Part shown: positions 63,451-64,000 of the stretch, piece by piece | How the letters are laid out: every line of letters starts with the position of its first letter | How positions within the stretch are numbered: the first letter of the stretch is position 1 | Assembly (NCBI RefSeq): GCF_005860765.1 | Contig: NZ_VCEI01000011.1 | Coordinates: 1,116,001 to 1,180,000 of the forward strand | Source: Dyadobacter sediminis | Lineage (GTDB): Bacteria > Bacteroidota > Bacteroidia > Cytophagales > Spirosomataceae | DNA length: 64,000 bases | Direction of reading: 5' to 3' | The notes under the pieces: generated by a model | Seen by the model: only the letters and a program-made list of their open reading frames with translations | Told to the model about the DNA's origin: nothing | Databases searched by the model: none | Position numbers and translations under genes: made by a program

Positions 63451-64000
63451 ATGATAAACAGAAGTAGGATTGTGGAGAAAAATGATGCGGGGATGCTCAC
63501 AATCGTGTTTGGCTTGTTGCTTGGCCTGACTTTACCCGGTTTGACTTACGGACAAGGCTTAGGCCGGATAACAAGATATTCCATACAAAATGGCCTTTCG
63601 TTTGGTGTCGTAAACAGTATAGCACAGGACAACAAAGGATTTGTATGGTTTGCTACCGGCGATGGACTGAACCGGTTCGACGGTTACTCGTTCAAGGTAT
63701 TCAGGCACAATCCGGAAGACAAATCCAGCCTTTCGGGAAATTATGTCAAATCTTTACTGAAAGACCGTGACGGTACTATCTGGGTGTCGTCGCGCAGCGG
63801 GCTTCATGCTTTTGTTGCTGCAAAGGAAAACTTTGTCCACTTCGTACCTTCCCGGCAAAAGCACGGCATTTCTGATGATGTTAGTGATATTTCGCACGCA
63901 GGAAACGGCGACTTATGGGTTTCGCTGAACGGTTCCGGGTTTGCTGCTTTCAACAAGAAAAGTAAAAAATTCCAGTATTATGACCAGGCAACTCTTCCGG
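63451..64000 (+). CDS. Reg_prop sensor/regulator (partial, N-terminal)
   Basis: The first 183 residues of a large protein cut by the window end. The N-terminus holds a signal or membrane helix (LTIVFGLLLGLTLPGLTYG), then periplasmic beta-propeller repeats with the Reg_prop pattern: NSIAQDNKGFVWFATGDGLNRF, then SLLKDRDGTIWVSSRSGL and DISHAGNGDLWVSLNGSGF in sequence. This is the start typical of hybrid two-component systems that control glycan use in Bacteroidota. What follows (kinase, receiver, AraC-type HTH) is not visible, so a plain Reg_prop histidine kinase is also possible. Confidence 0.85.
   Translation, partial: MINRSRIVEKNDAGMLTIVFGLLLGLTLPGLTYGQGLGRITRYSIQNGLSFGVVNSIAQDNKGFVWFATGDGLNRFDGYSFKVFRHNPEDKSSLSGNYVKSLLKDRDGTIWVSSRSGLHAFVAAKENFVHFVPSRQKHGISDDVSDISHAGNGDLWVSLNGSGFAAFNKKSKKFQYYDQATLP

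Noticed and set aside
1..64000. CRISPR arrays, rRNA or complete tRNA genes
   Set aside because: No regularly spaced long repeats or rRNA-like sequence were seen; only a tRNA-like 3' fragment near 15.6 kb.

Overview
The window looks like a chromosome segment of a Bacteroidota bacterium, probably Cytophagales (Dyadobacter/Spirosoma-like). The evidence is two SusC/SusD outer-membrane pairs, an ECF sigma/FecR regulator pair, lipoproteins with short Bacteroidota-type lipoboxes, a Reg_prop sensor start, and the lack of strong Shine-Dalgarno sequences. The genus is an inference from gene content only.

Region 1 (1-15.6 kb) is the right part of an integrative mobilizable element. It has a tyrosine integrase, a membrane protein overlapping it, an excisionase-like HTH protein, a VirE_N/primase-helicase protein next to a TGCCAC iteron array, a ParA ATPase with a small partner, an oriT-like repeat region, a MobC-like accessory protein and a MOBP relaxase. 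Its cargo is a class II Fic protein and a type III restriction-modification pair (Mod complete, Res cut by the window edge). The right junction is probably a tRNA-like 3' end followed by a terminator near 15.6 kb. No type IV secretion genes are visible, so it would need a helper. The left end lies outside the window.

Region 2 (15.7-17.8 kb) is a gene-poor scar with remnants of an IS3 transposase and possibly an IS110-type transposase.

Region 3 (17.8-30 kb) holds a SusC/SusD pair, then a minus-strand operon of a TonB-dependent receptor, three DUF4625 lipoproteins and an AztD-like beta-propeller lipoprotein. Histidine-rich motifs and two copies of a TTGCAAC-N3-GTTGCAA operator suggest zinc (or similar metal) acquisition under a Fur/Zur-type repressor. 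A divergent zinc hydrolase shares the operator region.

Region 4 (30-39.5 kb) is a polysaccharide-utilization-type locus read on the minus strand: ECF sigma, FecR anti-sigma, STN-type SusC, SusD, a secreted SGNH hydrolase whose catalytic blocks are in circularly permuted order, and a secreted FAD-dependent oxidoreductase. The permuted SGNH hydrolase is the most unusual protein seen here.

Region 5 (40-53.4 kb) is a metal, ion and stress block: DUF305 and Csp-like copper proteins, a BCCT transporter, KtrAB potassium uptake, NhaA, an ars operon (arsR, DUF6428, arsC, ACR3), a short ribosome-hibernation factor and a bacterial eRF1-like protein. It is littered with decaying genes: a DUF389-like remnant, a deleted amino-acid:sodium symporter, a truncated arsO and a doubly deleted second nhaA.

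Region 6 (54-64 kb) has an operon of esterase, CitMHS transporter, AtuA-like protein and its small partner (probable organic-acid or acyl-CoA catabolism), then a DUF1080 protein, a secreted sulfatase, an ABC-F ATPase and the start of a Reg_prop sensor. No rRNA, complete tRNA or CRISPR array was found.
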